A stretch of DNA of 64,000 bases from an uncultured Selenomonadales bacterium (GCA_937877545.1 CALFJE010000114.1:22466-86465), one strand, 5' to 3'; counted from the first letter of the stretch, positions 7,729 through 16,879 are shown. A program made the numbers and translations. The notes: generated by a model not told the origin, from the sequence alone.

Positions 7729-9261
7729 TCACTCCTGCCCGCTCAGGAAAAAGGATTGCGGTAAGTCGACGCCGTTCATTTGGAACTTGTCCATAAACGC
7801 CGGCATAAGCCCCATACTCTCGAAGTGCCCGACAGATTTGCCCTGCTCGTCGATACGATCCTGCACGTAGCGGAACAGATCTTGCAGGATAATCGTATCG
7901 CCCTCCATGCCCTGTACCTCCGTGATGTGCGTGATTTTCCTTGAGCCGTCGCGAATTCTGGACTGCTGAATAATCAAGTCAATCGCCGAGGAAACTTGCG
8001 TGCGCACGGCGCGGACGGGAAGTTCCATGCCCGCCATTAAAACCATAGTCTCAAGGCGGCTCAACACGTCGCGGGGCGTATTGGCGTGGGCGGTCGTCAA
8101 GGAGCCGTCGTGCCCGGTATTCATTGCCTGCAACATGTCAAGAGCCTCGCCCGCACGCACCTCGCCGACGATAATTCTGTCGGGGCGCATACGCAGGGCA
8201 TTCTTAACCAGGTCGCGGATTGTTATCGCGCCGTTGCCCTCCAAGTTCGGCGGGCGGCTTTCCAGCGTCACGACGTGAATTTGTTGGAGCCTAAGCTCGG
8301 CGGCGTCCTCGATAGTGACTATCCTGTCGGTGTGCGGGATAAACGACGACAGCACGTTTAGCGTAGTGGTTTTGCCCGAACCCGTGCCGCCGCTTACCAA
8401 AATGTTCAGCCTCGCCCGAACGCACGCATTGAGGAACGTAGCCATATCGTGGCTTAACGTCCCGAAGCCTACGAGGTCATCTATCGACAACGCTTTTTTG
8501 GAAAACTTACGAATCGTGACGGCAGGACCGACCAGCGACAGCGGCGGGATTATGATATTGACGCGGGAACCGTCGGCGAGGCGGGCGTCTACCAGCGGCG
8601 AACTTTCGTCCACACGGCGTCCCAGCGGCGTCAGGATTCGCTCGATGATATTCATCAAATGTTCGTTGTCGTAAAAGTGTATGTCCGTCAGCTTGAGCTT
8701 GCCCTTCTGCTCAATGAAAATTTGCTTCGGACCGTTGACCATGACCTCGGTTATCGTTTCGTTTTGAAGGAGCGGCTCCAAAGGTCCCAATCCGAGCAAT
8801 TCGTTGCTGATGTCGTCGACGAGCTGAATACGTTCGCCGCGTGTCAGCGTGTAGGCACTTTCCGCCAATTCGCGCCCGCTGTAAACGGAAATGATATTGC
8901 GAATCTGATCGCGAGCCTCTTCGCCGCGAATGAGGATTTGCTGTTCTTCGGGCGTCATTTCGTCGACTATGCGGCGGTGCACGGCAAGCTTAATTTCCTG
9001 CATGGTGTCGCTTTTGGAGCTTATCGAATGTTTGCCCGCGAACGCCGACGCCTCCACGGGAGCTTCGCGTTCCTGTTGCATTTGCCGTTCCGTATAGACT
9101 TCGTGCGGCGCGTGAATGTGTTCGTGCTGTATGTGTTGATGCGGATGTTGTTGCAATGGCACCGGTTGAGCGTCGCCGGGCTTGGGCAAGCGCACGCGTT
9201 CGGCGGGTTTATTGTCTTTCTTGCCGCCCAGCCGCTCCAGCAATGACAATGATCTCGGCAT
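7729..9261 (-). CDS. tadA: Tad pilus assembly ATPase TadA/CpaF
   Basis: About 510 residues. The first hundred are a variable, His-rich linker (QHPHQHIQHEHIH). The secretion ATPase core follows, with a Walker A SGGTGSGKTTTL near 290, an Asp box RIVTIEDAAELRL, and the His/Arg-rich loops typical of CpaF (TGHDGSLTTAHANTPRD). It powers pilin polymerisation at the inner membrane. ATG 9261 is preferred, with AAGGG eight bases upstream; an in-frame GTG at 9270 is nearly on top of that site. It is followed at once by tadC. Confidence 0.93.
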   Translation of the reverse strand: MPRSLSLLERLGGKKDNKPAERVRLPKPGDAQPVPLQQHPHQHIQHEHIHAPHEVYTERQMQQEREAPVEASAFAGKHSISSKSDTMQEIKLAVHRRIVDEMTPEEQQILIRGEEARDQIRNIISVYSGRELAESAYTLTRGERIQLVDDISNELLGLGPLEPLLQNETITEVMVNGPKQIFIEQKGKLKLTDIHFYDNEHLMNIIERILTPLGRRVDESSPLVDARLADGSRVNIIIPPLSLVGPAVTIRKFSKKALSIDDLVGFGTLSHDMATFLNACVRARLNILVSGGTGSGKTTTLNVLSSFIPHTDRIVTIEDAAELRLQQIHVVTLESRPPNLEGNGAITIRDLVKNALRMRPDRIIVGEVRAGEALDMLQAMNTGHDGSLTTAHANTPRDVLSRLETMVLMAGMELPVRAVRTQVSSAIDLIIQQSRIRDGSRKITHITEVQGMEGDTIILQDLFRYVQDRIDEQGKSVGHFESMGLMPAFMDKFQMNGVDLPQSFFLSGQE

Positions 9262-9272
9262 ATCGTTCACCC

Positions 9273-9737
9273 TTACGAACTGTAATCCAGTTTTTCAAGC
9301 TTCATGGTGTACCTTATCGCGAATTCTTCGGGAGGAAAGCCCGTCTTGTACAAAATCAACGGCAAATCCCTGTTATCGCGCTCGAACTTAACGACGACCA
9401 CAACGTCTATCGGCTTGGTTGTATCGTCGACTTCCTCCGTCGTACCTTCGTCCGTCGTTATGGTCTTTTTCGCGTAGCCGTAACTGACTTGGCGCGTCAC
9501 GTTATAGAAACGGGCGAACTTGGAATTGGCGGCGGTGTTGTAATCGTCGATGAGCTCGGCGCGGTCGGTCTCGTTGGTCGTGACAGCTATGCGGCGGGCT
9601 ACGGCGCGGGCGTCGTTGCTGAAGTTCAGATAATCCAGAAAGATAACCGCCCCGTAAATCAGCCCGAACACCATTAAAAACATCAGCGGCATCATAAACG
9701 CGAATTCTACCAAAGCTTGTCCGTGTTGCCTTTTCAT
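9273..9737 (-). CDS. tadE: TadE-like minor pseudopilin
   Basis: About 154 residues. A short basic leader MKRQHGQALVEF resembles a type IV prepilin-like site with Glu at +5. One long hydrophobic helix follows (MMPLMFLMVFGLIYGAVIF), and the rest is extracytoplasmic. This is the TadE/TadG arrangement: minor pseudopilins processed by the Tad prepilin peptidase, which is not encoded in this window. ATG 9737 has AGGGG eight bases upstream; the in-frame GTG at 9746 does not. It lies 11 bases upstream of tadA. Confidence 0.8.
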   Translation of the reverse strand: MKRQHGQALVEFAFMMPLMFLMVFGLIYGAVIFLDYLNFSNDARAVARRIAVTTNETDRAELIDDYNTAANSKFARFYNVTRQVSYGYAKKTITTDEGTTEEVDDTTKPIDVVVVVKFERDNRDLPLILYKTGFPPEEFAIRYTMKLEKLDYSS

Positions 9738-9757
9738 ACGCCTCACCCCTTTTGCAG

Positions 9758-9811
9758 TTAGAATTTAGGATTTAGGAATTAGGAATTGGGATTTAGGAAT
9801 TGGGAATTAGC
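9758..9811. repeat. Heptamer repeat tract (AATTAGG-like)
   Basis: Degenerate seven-base units alternate between AATTAGG, AATTGGG and ATTTAGG for about 50 bases directly upstream of tadE. Related tracts lie at 50540-50602 and 55038-55065, also in intergenic DNA. Confidence 0.65.
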
Positions 9812-9822
9812 CGCGTACTTTA

Positions 9823-9986
9823 GAGCCGTCATGGATGACGGCTCGCCGCGACTTGAAACCGTGACGGTTTCATAGCGGCACAGGCGGTATCGGGTAGCGC
9901 AGACGTCCGAACATCAAACGGTATCCGCACCACGCGCAGTGGCGACTTTTCTTTGCTACTTTCTTTTGGTCGCTCAAAAGAAAGTA
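9823..9986. repeat. Interspersed three-hairpin repeat, copy B
   Basis: This is the second copy of the element at 266-425. It has GAGCCGTCAT/ATGACGGCTC at 9823-9844, TGAAACCGT/ACGGTTTCA at 9854-9872 inside GCCGC/GCGGC, and a 12-bp TACTTTCTTTTG stem at 9957-9986. Stem bases differ from copy A in pairs, so pairing is kept. It sits within the 496-base gap between tadE and flp. The rest of that gap (9987-10233) has only a weak AT stem (AAATTTTAT/ATAAAATTT near 10157-10182) followed, on the minus strand, by a T-run that could end the flp transcript. Confidence 0.78.
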
Positions 9987-10233
9987 GTTTACAACGATAA
10001 AAATCAGAATTAGCCGAATCAGCGCGACGAGCCGCCGACACAACAGCGGTTCCGCGAGTCCACGCTTTGGCAAAGGGGGGACGAATCGCCCCTCGGCTAC
10101 TATTCCACATGCCTAAGCAATTTCCCGCTTGCGGCTAAAAAAAATCGCTCCCAAATTTTATTCGGAAGCTTATAAAATTTCTCTTAAGCCAATCGTTGTC
10201 TGTCGATTTAAGATTCTCCGCCGCGATTAAGTA

Positions 10234-10470
10234 TCAGGTGGCATTTTGAGTTGTTCCTTTAGCTGAGGTATCGGTCGCCGCATTTGCCGCCTCCTCCACG
10301 GCACTGCTGGCTTTGTCGAAAGCTCCGCCAATAACAGTACCGAGTTTGCCGTTGAGCACGAAGATGGCGATAGCCGCGACGAACGCAATGATGAGCGCGT
10401 ATTCGACCATGCCCTGACCTTTTTCCTGCTTCTTGAGTTTAGCGACCAGCTTGTTGATGTACTGCATCAT
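10234..10470 (-). CDS. flp: Flp-type major pilin
   Basis: A 78-residue prepilin with a basic leader (INKLVAKLKKQEKGQG), then MVEYALIIAFVAAIAIFVL. This is the canonical Flp site with Glu at +5 and the adjacent Tyr, followed by the polymerising hydrophobic helix. The start is ATG 10470 because GGAGGA lies seven bases upstream; a further ATG at 10485 overlaps that site. The tail is Ala/Thr-rich. It lies in the middle of the Tad cluster, separated from tadB by 164 bases that may hold its own promoter, as expected for the most abundant product. Confidence 0.93.
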   Translation of the reverse strand: MMQYINKLVAKLKKQEKGQGMVEYALIIAFVAAIAIFVLNGKLGTVIGGAFDKASSAVEEAANAATDTSAKGTTQNAT

Positions 10471-10551
10471 AGTTATCTCCTCCATCCTTGAATAGGATTG
10501 TGTTCTTATTGCTTCGACCTGTCACGCCGTCGCTCCTTAAAGCCTGTGCGT

Positions 10552-10582
10552 ATTCTAGCCGATTTTCCTACAAAAAATGCAA
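10552..10582 (-). promoter_or_regulatory. Possible promoter of flp
   Basis: Read on the minus strand, TTGCAT (10577-10582) and TAGAAT (10552-10557) are separated by 19 bases, longer than ideal. They sit about 80 bases upstream of the pilin start in the only large gap inside the operon's upstream half. Confidence 0.4.
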
Positions 10583-10649
10583 TAGGCTAAGGCAATTCTT
10601 AGAAAACTTTTTTGAAAACTACCTGAAAGTCTAAATCACCTGCCGAAGT

Positions 10650-11609
10650 TCAGACCTCGATGTCGACGATTTTTTGAATGACGATGAAGCCGAAAATCTC
10701 CATGATAATCGCGAAGGCAAGCGCGAATCGCCCCGCCTCCTCCGATATGAACAGCTCCATTTGCTCGCGGTTGAAAACTAAGCAGAAACCCGCCACGAAG
10801 AACGGCAACAACATCAGCGTCCAGGCGGAGAAACGCCCCTGCGCGGTCAGCGTGTGAATTTCGCGCTTCATGCGGATTCGTTCGTTAATGGTGTCGCTTA
10901 TCGTGTCGAGAACTTGAGCGAGGTTGCCGCCGACTTCGCGCTGAATCAGCACCGCCGTAACCACCAAGTCGAAGTCCGAGGAGCCGACGCGTTTATTCAT
11001 TTGCTCCAAAGCCGCCTCCATAGTCACGCCCATTGCAATATCTGTCGACACGCGCTCGAATTCGGTACTGATAGGCGGCTCCATTTCCCGCGACACCACG
11101 TCCATAGCCTGTTGGAAGCTGTAACCTGCGCGGAGGGCATTGGCGACGGTCGTCAAGCAATCGCCGAGTTGTTCCGTAAAAGCTTGGCGTCGACGCCCGA
11201 CGCGTATCGTTACGTAAATCCACAAGCCGGCGGGAATCATAGCCGCGACAATCGGGATAATGGCGACGTTCAGCGTTATGACGTAAATAGCGACGGAACC
11301 GAGAGCGGCGGCGATTAGCACCAAAATTATAAACTCCGAGCCGAAAAGCGGTATGCCCGCCTGCCGAAGCTTGAAGTCCAAACTTTTGGCGAAGTTGAAT
11401 CGCTCCAACGGCTTAGCCGCACGCTTGATAAATTTATAAACGCGGTGCAGAAAGTCGGTCGTCTTTTTGAATCGTTCCGAGTCTTCGCCCAAGTGTCGGC
11501 GCAGGCGGTGCAGTATGTCCAAACTCTGCTTTTGCCGCACGAACAGTGCCGTAAACAGCACGAACAGGAACGTAAAAACCGCGCACAACAACGCCACGAG
11601 CACCAACAT
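10650..11609 (-). CDS. tadB: Tad pilus inner-membrane protein TadB (T2SSF family)
   Basis: A 319-residue protein with an N-terminal helix, a central hydrophobic pair near 95-135, the T2SSF motif (QLGDCLTTVANALRAGYSFQQAM) and C-terminal membrane segments. It is paralogous to TadC and forms the platform with it. ATG 11609 follows the tadZ stop by four bases, so the two are probably translationally coupled. The TadB and TadC genes are split by flp, tadE and tadA here rather than adjacent as in many tad loci. Confidence 0.9.
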   Translation of the reverse strand: MLVLVALLCAVFTFLFVLFTALFVRQKQSLDILHRLRRHLGEDSERFKKTTDFLHRVYKFIKRAAKPLERFNFAKSLDFKLRQAGIPLFGSEFIILVLIAAALGSVAIYVITLNVAIIPIVAAMIPAGLWIYVTIRVGRRRQAFTEQLGDCLTTVANALRAGYSFQQAMDVVSREMEPPISTEFERVSTDIAMGVTMEAALEQMNKRVGSSDFDLVVTAVLIQREVGGNLAQVLDTISDTINERIRMKREIHTLTAQGRFSAWTLMLLPFFVAGFCLVFNREQMELFISEEAGRFALAFAIIMEIFGFIVIQKIVDIEV

Positions 11610-11613
11610 TGCC

Positions 11614-12720
11614 CTACGCCCCCGCCTCGATGATTTTGTCCGCCATGCCGCTAATCGTCTTCATTAGGAGCGTATCCATAGGCAAGCCCTTTGCAAGGCG
11701 ACCGCTGTTTGCGACGGAAATCATGCGATATTCGTTGGGAATCATCACGTCGACGGGGAAACCGAGGCTGTCGGCGATTTTTTGACGATTCTCCTCGGTG
11801 AAGGGATTAACACGCGTGAAAACAGTATGAACTTTGCGGCGACCATCGTCCTGCGAGGCGAACATCTCCATAGTCTTTTTGGCGTGCTTAATCTCAAAGC
11901 CGCTGTTAATCATGGTGGTTACAAAAACAACGTCGGAAATGCGGCAGACGTTCAAGGCAAGCGGATTGAAGCCGGCGGGCAAATCGACAAGCACGTAGCG
12001 GAAAATGCTCTCCGCCATCTTGACGACCTCAACCAGACTGTCGGGCGCGACCAGCTCGGCATATTCGGGGCGTTCGGGACTGCTAAGGAGCGCGACGCCG
12101 TCTTTAATCGGGAAGAAATACGGCGCGAAAGTCACGGGGGTAAGGAGCTTAATATCCTGCGTGGCGTCGACAACGGTGCGTTGCGGTACCACGTCAAAGA
12201 AAATCGGCAAGTCGCCGAATTGCAAATCGGCATCAATGAGCGCGACGCGTTCGCCGGTTTTATCGGCTATCAGCAAGGCAAGAATCGCCGCCAAAGTCGT
12301 CCGCCCCGCACGTCCCTTAGGGCTGAAGAATGAAATCAATCTGGCGGGCTTGCGTTGACCGCGCACGGAGTAAAGCTGGAGGTGTTCGATAACGTCTTTG
12401 GCGGTGAACGGCTTCAAGATACAACCCGTCGCGCCGCCCTCCATTGCGTCCTGCACGATAAACGGATCCCATTGATTCAGCGTGCCCAAAATATAAGCAC
12501 CGGGAAATTTCTCAACGAAGTCGGGAACCATATCAAGGACTTCGTCGTCTTCGACGTTAAGCAGAAACAAATCCGGGTGGAACATGCCCGAAGGGTTAAT
12601 CGCGGCGTTCGCGCTCTTGTAGGTCGCCGTAACTTCAAAGTCGGGCGAACGACGGAGCTTGGCGATCATATCGCTCAAAACGTCGGGATTGTTTTCGATA
12701 ACGATAACACGGTAAGCCAA
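11614..12720 (-). CDS. tadZ: TadZ/CpaE pilus localisation ATPase with N-terminal receiver-like domain
   Basis: 368 residues from a TTG start with GGAAGGGGG eight bases upstream. Residues 1-120 are a response-regulator-like fold (VIVIENNPDVL, DLFLLNVEDD, ATGCILKPF). Residues 125-368 are a MinD/ParA-type ATPase with VALIDADLQFGD. The deviant Walker A reads KGRAGRTT: the signature lysine is kept but the P-loop lysine is Arg. TadZ proteins set the polar site of pilus assembly. It sits directly downstream of a second ParA-like gene whose Walker A has the reverse substitution. Confidence 0.88.
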   Translation of the reverse strand: MAYRVIVIENNPDVLSDMIAKLRRSPDFEVTATYKSANAAINPSGMFHPDLFLLNVEDDEVLDMVPDFVEKFPGAYILGTLNQWDPFIVQDAMEGGATGCILKPFTAKDVIEHLQLYSVRGQRKPARLISFFSPKGRAGRTTLAAILALLIADKTGERVALIDADLQFGDLPIFFDVVPQRTVVDATQDIKLLTPVTFAPYFFPIKDGVALLSSPERPEYAELVAPDSLVEVVKMAESIFRYVLVDLPAGFNPLALNVCRISDVVFVTTMINSGFEIKHAKKTMEMFASQDDGRRKVHTVFTRVNPFTEENRQKIADSLGFPVDVMIPNEYRMISVANSGRLAKGLPMDTLLMKTISGMADKIIEAGA

Positions 12721-12739
12721 AATTCAAACCCCCTTCCAC

Positions 12740-13582
12740 TCAAAAGCCGAAGAATTTCCCGACCTTGCTTAATAAACCGCCGCCCGTGCCAACGTTGACA
12801 TCGGAGTTCGCGGGGCGATTTATGTAGCGCGACACGAGATTATTGAAACTCTCCGTCAAACGCGAATCGGGCGCGGCGAACATGAGCGGCATCCCCGTAT
12901 TGATTGACTTGTTGACGGACGGATAATCGTTTGGCAGGCGGTGATAAAACGGCTCGCCCAAAAGCCTTTCCACGTCGCGGCTTTCAATCAGCTTCTGCGA
13001 ATCGGAGCGGTTTTCCACGAGGCGAATCTTGCTTTCCTCATATTCAAAGCGGAGCAGCGTATCGTAGCCGATTTTGTAATTCTTGAGCGCGGGCAGAAAG
13101 TCGATAACGCCGACATAATTTATAACCGTGCTGAGGTCGAGAATCGCCAAATTCAACGCGCTGAACATGGAATTTAAATCGATTATCACGTAGTCGAAAT
13201 AATTCAGCTGATTGATAATGTCGGTGACGAGCTGAATGTCGGTCTGATAGGCGTCGTAGATTTGATTGGGCGCGGGCAGAATCGCGAAGTTCAAGCCGCC
13301 GTAGGAGTAATAGACGAGAAAATCTCTGATGTGGAAGGTGTCGGGGTGGTCGAGCATGGCGCGTTGAGCACCCGCAACGGTATTGGCGGAGGTCAACTTG
13401 AGGTAGTTAAGCACGTCGCCGAATTGCAAATCCAGGTCGGCAAGGCAAACCTTATAACCTTCACGCGCAAAGCCCGCCGCCAGGTTAATCGCAACGATAG
13501 TTTTGCCGATACCGGGCGTCGTGCTGAATACGCTGATAACTATACTGCTTCGTTCGATTGAGTTTTGTGTTGCAACTGCCAT
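12740..13582 (-). CDS. Second ParA/MinD-like ATPase of the Tad locus
   Basis: 280 residues starting at ATG 13582 behind GGAGG. The deviant Walker A TTPGIGKTIVAINLA keeps the P-loop lysine but lacks the usual signature lysine. Further motifs are VCLADLDLQFGDV and YVIIDLNSM. It has no receiver domain and is shorter than TadZ. It resembles the CpaE-type AAA module and is placed between the secretin gene and tadZ, 19 bases upstream of tadZ. It probably works together with TadZ in positioning or switching the pilus machine, but a separate partitioning-like role cannot be excluded. Confidence 0.75.
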   Translation of the reverse strand: MAVATQNSIERSSIVISVFSTTPGIGKTIVAINLAAGFAREGYKVCLADLDLQFGDVLNYLKLTSANTVAGAQRAMLDHPDTFHIRDFLVYYSYGGLNFAILPAPNQIYDAYQTDIQLVTDIINQLNYFDYVIIDLNSMFSALNLAILDLSTVINYVGVIDFLPALKNYKIGYDTLLRFEYEESKIRLVENRSDSQKLIESRDVERLLGEPFYHRLPNDYPSVNKSINTGMPLMFAAPDSRLTESFNNLVSRYINRPANSDVNVGTGGGLLSKVGKFFGF

Positions 13583-13603
13583 GCGTATGCCTCCGTTCTT
13601 AAA

Positions 13604-15766
13604 TTATTCGTCAAAAGGCGCGGAAGTCTCGGTGCCGTCGGGCGAAATTTCTACAACGTCGTCCTCTTGAGCCTTGCGCTTGGATTTTTTATCGGATTTG
13701 TCAGCGTCCTTTTTGTGGCGCGAAGGCGGCAAAATGTTATCGGACTCCTCTTTTTCCTCGTCGACGACCTCAGGCTCCTCGTAAGGCTTGGTTAAGTCAA
13801 AGTTTTCCATTGAGCGGCGGTATTCGTATTCCTGCATGTACCATTCGCGCATGGGCTTGGACATGGGCGTTTGAGAAACTTCGTCCGCGCCGACCAAATA
13901 CGGCGTCACGATGATTATCAGCTCGCGCTTATCTCTGGATTTGGACGTATGCTTAAAGAATTCGCCGATAATCGGAATGTCGCCAAGGAGCGGGATTTTC
14001 TGGACAGTCTTTGTTTCGGAAGAATCCATAAGCCCGCCGATAACGATTGGTGAACCCGAACTTAAATTGATGACGGAATCTGCGCGGCGGGTGGAGATAA
14101 TCGGCTGCCCGTTGACGGCTTGTCCGCTGATATTGCTTACCTCGGCGTGAATCATGGAGTTGATACGATTCTGCGCGTCGACGACGGGCTTAAACTGCAG
14201 GATAATGCCGTAGTCCTCGAATTGGGTATTGCTTGCGCCGTTTGAGTTTGTGGTGGTGTAGGGGATTTTGCCGCCGATTTGGATAGTCGCCTGTTCGCCG
14301 CTAAGCGTCATGACGCTGGGGCGCGACAAAACTTTAGCCTTGCCCGACGTGACCAAAAGATTCAACGTGGCATTGACGGGCGCGAAGTGTTGAGTTATCC
14401 ACTTGAGCGGGTTATTGCTGAACTGAACCATATCGTTCCAGCTCGAAGTGATAATCCGCCCGAACGTCTGATTTATGCTGAAATTGTCATTGCCGCTCCT
14501 GCTGAAGTTGTTGCTGTTGCTGGCGTCGGCTCCGTAGGTGTTGCTGTAGCCCGTGCCGTAAGTATTGCTGTAGCCCGTGCCGTAAGTATTGCTGTAACCC
14601 GTGCCGTAAGTATTGCTGTAACCCGTGCCGTAGGTGTTGTTGTTGCCGTTGGTGTAGGCATTGCTCGTATCGTTGGCAGAAGAGCTGTTGCGCCCGCTTG
14701 AGGCGGTGTGGCTTGAACTGTTCGAGCTGCTGTCGGAGCCGGTGTCGCTTGAGTCGGCAGTGGAGGAGGAACTCGATCTTGAAGTATTATTGCTGAAGGA
14801 GGTGCTATTGCCCCCGCTTGTGGAATTTGAATTGCTTCCGCTGTAAGAATTGGAGGCATTGCCGCTGTAAGAATTGGTGTTGCTTCCGCTGAAAGAATTC
14901 GTATTGCTCCCGCTGTAAGAGTTTGAATTGGAGCCGCTGTAGGTATTGGAGCCGCCGGCGTTATAGGAGCTTGAGTTTGAGCCGTCGGAGGAACTGCTTC
15001 TGTTGGCGGAATAGCTGTCGCTTATGGTTGTGTGCGCGTGATTGGTATAATCCTCGCCGAAGCTGAAAATGCCGCCGCTCCCCGACGTGCCGTATTGAAG
15101 TCCGAGGTCTTTGGCGTTATCGGAATTGATTTCGATAATCTGAGCCTCAAGGCGGATTTGCGTGGGGTTGCGGATTTGGAGGAGGTCGATAATCGTGCCG
15201 CTTGATTGAGATTTGCTTGCCTCCAAGTCGTCGGAGCTGCTTGAGGTTGATTCTTGCGTTTCGAGGGTCATATCGTAACCGCTGCCAACCAAAAGACTGC
15301 TGTCAGTGCCGCCGTCGACATAGAGCCGCACCGTTTGCAGGGCGTAGTTGCGTTCGTATTGATTTTCAACCGTGCCGGTAAGCAGAATCTTTTTGCCGAC
15401 CATTTTGACGTGAACGTCGGGCAAATTGATAGCCTGTTCGATAAGCATGGCTTGCCCCGGGTCTTCCTCCGAAACGACGATTGTATATTCGTGGCGCATA
15501 CCGTCGAGCGTCCAGACGAACAGCGCGGTGGAGCCGGGGCTGTCTTTGGTGACGATAAGGAATTCGCTTGCCGAGCCGGGCAACTGGATAACGGTCGCAA
15601 TGCCGGGGTTGCCGACGGCTATTCGCTTAATCGTCTGTTGCATGTCCATATAGTGGGACGTTTTGCGGTTAATGTTAAGCGTTTCGGGCGCGGCATAAAC
15701 TGTCTGCGATATGCAAGCGCAAGCCGCCGCCGTTAAAAAAAATTTTTTTAAGAATGAATGGCTCAT
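13604..15766 (-). CDS. rcpA: Tad outer-membrane secretin RcpA/CpaC with large Ser/Asn/Gly repeat insertion
   Basis: About 720 residues. There is a signal peptide (MSHSFLKKFFLTAAACAC, likely cut after VYA), then N-domain sequence (RIAVGNPGIATVI, VTKDSPGSTALFVW). Residues around 240-435 are a low-complexity block rich in Ser, Asn, Gly, Thr and Tyr with octapeptide NTYGTGYS units. The secretin core follows (NLLVTSGKAKVLSRPSVMTL, GGKIPYTTT, IPLLGDIPIIGEFF). A charged Lys/Glu tail ends the protein. It should form the outer-membrane channel for the Flp pilus, direct support for a diderm host. The start is uncertain: ATG 15766 has a weak GGGA and fits the signal peptide, while ATG 15781 is in frame. 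It lies downstream of cpaB. Confidence 0.87.
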   Translation of the reverse strand: MSHSFLKKFFLTAAACACISQTVYAAPETLNINRKTSHYMDMQQTIKRIAVGNPGIATVIQLPGSASEFLIVTKDSPGSTALFVWTLDGMRHEYTIVVSEEDPGQAMLIEQAINLPDVHVKMVGKKILLTGTVENQYERNYALQTVRLYVDGGTDSSLLVGSGYDMTLETQESTSSSSDDLEASKSQSSGTIIDLLQIRNPTQIRLEAQIIEINSDNAKDLGLQYGTSGSGGIFSFGEDYTNHAHTTISDSYSANRSSSSDGSNSSSYNAGGSNTYSGSNSNSYSGSNTNSFSGSNTNSYSGNASNSYSGSNSNSTSGGNSTSFSNNTSRSSSSSTADSSDTGSDSSSNSSSHTASSGRNSSSANDTSNAYTNGNNNTYGTGYSNTYGTGYSNTYGTGYSNTYGTGYSNTYGADASNSNNFSRSGNDNFSINQTFGRIITSSWNDMVQFSNNPLKWITQHFAPVNATLNLLVTSGKAKVLSRPSVMTLSGEQATIQIGGKIPYTTTNSNGASNTQFEDYGIILQFKPVVDAQNRINSMIHAEVSNISGQAVNGQPIISTRRADSVINLSSGSPIVIGGLMDSSETKTVQKIPLLGDIPIIGEFFKHTSKSRDKRELIIIVTPYLVGADEVSQTPMSKPMREWYMQEYEYRRSMENFDLTKPYEEPEVVDEEKEESDNILPPSRHKKDADKSDKKSKRKAQEDDVVEISPDGTETSAPFDE
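14537..14640 (-). repeat. 24-bp tandem repeat in the secretin gene
   Basis: Four to five units of 24 bases encode the octapeptide NTYGTGYS within the low-complexity block. Units differ only at a few third positions, which suggests recent expansion by slippage. Confidence 0.8.
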
Positions 15767-15784
15767 GATGATCATTCCCATAAG

Positions 15785-16879
15785 TTAATTGCCGCCGGGC
15801 GGTCTGATAACGTTGGAGCCGACGAACGGTGCGCCCGCCAGCGGTTGACTTGCTCTCGGCATACTTTCCGACCGCGAAGGTATCACGGGCAACGGAACAT
15901 CGGCTCCGCCCGCCGGGACGTTCGGCATTACGACTTGCGGCTCCTCGTCCGCCTCTTGAACTATCTCGTCGCCTTGGATAATTTCAATCTTCGGGACGGG
16001 CGGCGTCAAGGTCGGCGCGGGCAAGACGGGCAGCGGCGTATCGGGTATGACGGTCGCGGGTTCTTGATAAACCGGCTCGCGATAAACGGGTTCGGGTTCC
16101 TGCTTGGGCGGCGGCGCGGTTATCGATTCGATTGTGTATTCCATTTCGCCGACGTAAGCACTTTGCGGATCGGCGGGGCGCAACGACATATAAATTTCGC
16201 CGATTTTGGTCGCGGAGATGAGCTTAAGAATTTCGGCGGGACGCAGGGCGAACGTCGCGATAGTGGGGTTGCTGATAGCCTGTCCGCCTCCGTTCGTGTC
16301 AATCATGTTGTTGCCCATGTCCTGGTTAATGCTAAGCAGAAGGACGTTTTGCAGGAGGATATTGCTCGTCGCGGCGTAGTCGCCTTTTTCGGTGAGGATT
16401 AAGTCAACGAAGTCGCCCGGCTTGGCGAAACCCGCAACACCCGTGATGTCGTTAATGCTGATTGAAACGGCTCGGCATTCGGGCGGTATCGTACCGATAA
16501 AGCCCTCCGCGCTCTTATCGGTGAAGACCTTTTGAATCGTGAGTATGTCGCCCGCGAAGATTGAGACTTTGATTTGAACGTTTAGCACGTCGTCGAAGTT
16601 GGTTATCGCGCCTTCGGGCACCATGTCTGAGGGAAACTCCTTCATTTGGAGCATGGTATCTTGAATGCGCGTGCGCGGCGGGATGTTCACTTTGGCGACG
16701 ACCACCGCGATTTTCTCGACGGGTTTCTCCTCCTCTGCTTTTTCGATTACCTCTTCATTGACCAAAAAGCTCATGCCTATATAAATCGTCACGAACATGA
16801 GCATTGCCGCCAAGCCCGCCAACCCCAATAACTGACGAGGTCGCAAGTCGTTAAGCTTATTTATTATTTTCTGGAACAT
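15785..16879 (-). CDS. cpaB: Flp pilus assembly protein CpaB/RcpC (SAF domain)
   Basis: 364 residues starting at ATG 16879 with AGGAGG six bases upstream. There is a single membrane anchor (LLGLAGLAAMLMFVTIYIGM), then a SAF-like domain (VVVAKVNIPPRTRIQDTML, FAGDILTIQKVF) and the RcpC domain (AVSISINDITGVAGFAKPGDFVDLIL). The last 120 residues are Pro/Glu-rich and probably unstructured. CpaB acts in the periplasm next to the secretin. It is the first gene of the operon, just behind a strong promoter, and stops four bases before the earliest possible secretin start. Confidence 0.9.
   Translation of the reverse strand: MFQKIINKLNDLRPRQLLGLAGLAAMLMFVTIYIGMSFLVNEEVIEKAEEEKPVEKIAVVVAKVNIPPRTRIQDTMLQMKEFPSDMVPEGAITNFDDVLNVQIKVSIFAGDILTIQKVFTDKSAEGFIGTIPPECRAVSISINDITGVAGFAKPGDFVDLILTEKGDYAATSNILLQNVLLLSINQDMGNNMIDTNGGGQAISNPTIATFALRPAEILKLISATKIGEIYMSLRPADPQSAYVGEMEYTIESITAPPPKQEPEPVYREPVYQEPATVIPDTPLPVLPAPTLTPPVPKIEIIQGDEIVQEADEEPQVVMPNVPAGGADVPLPVIPSRSESMPRASQPLAGAPFVGSNVIRPPGGN

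Noticed and set aside
14537..14640. CRISPR-like or satellite repeat
   Set aside because: The 24-bp units are coding repeats in the secretin gene with no spacers.
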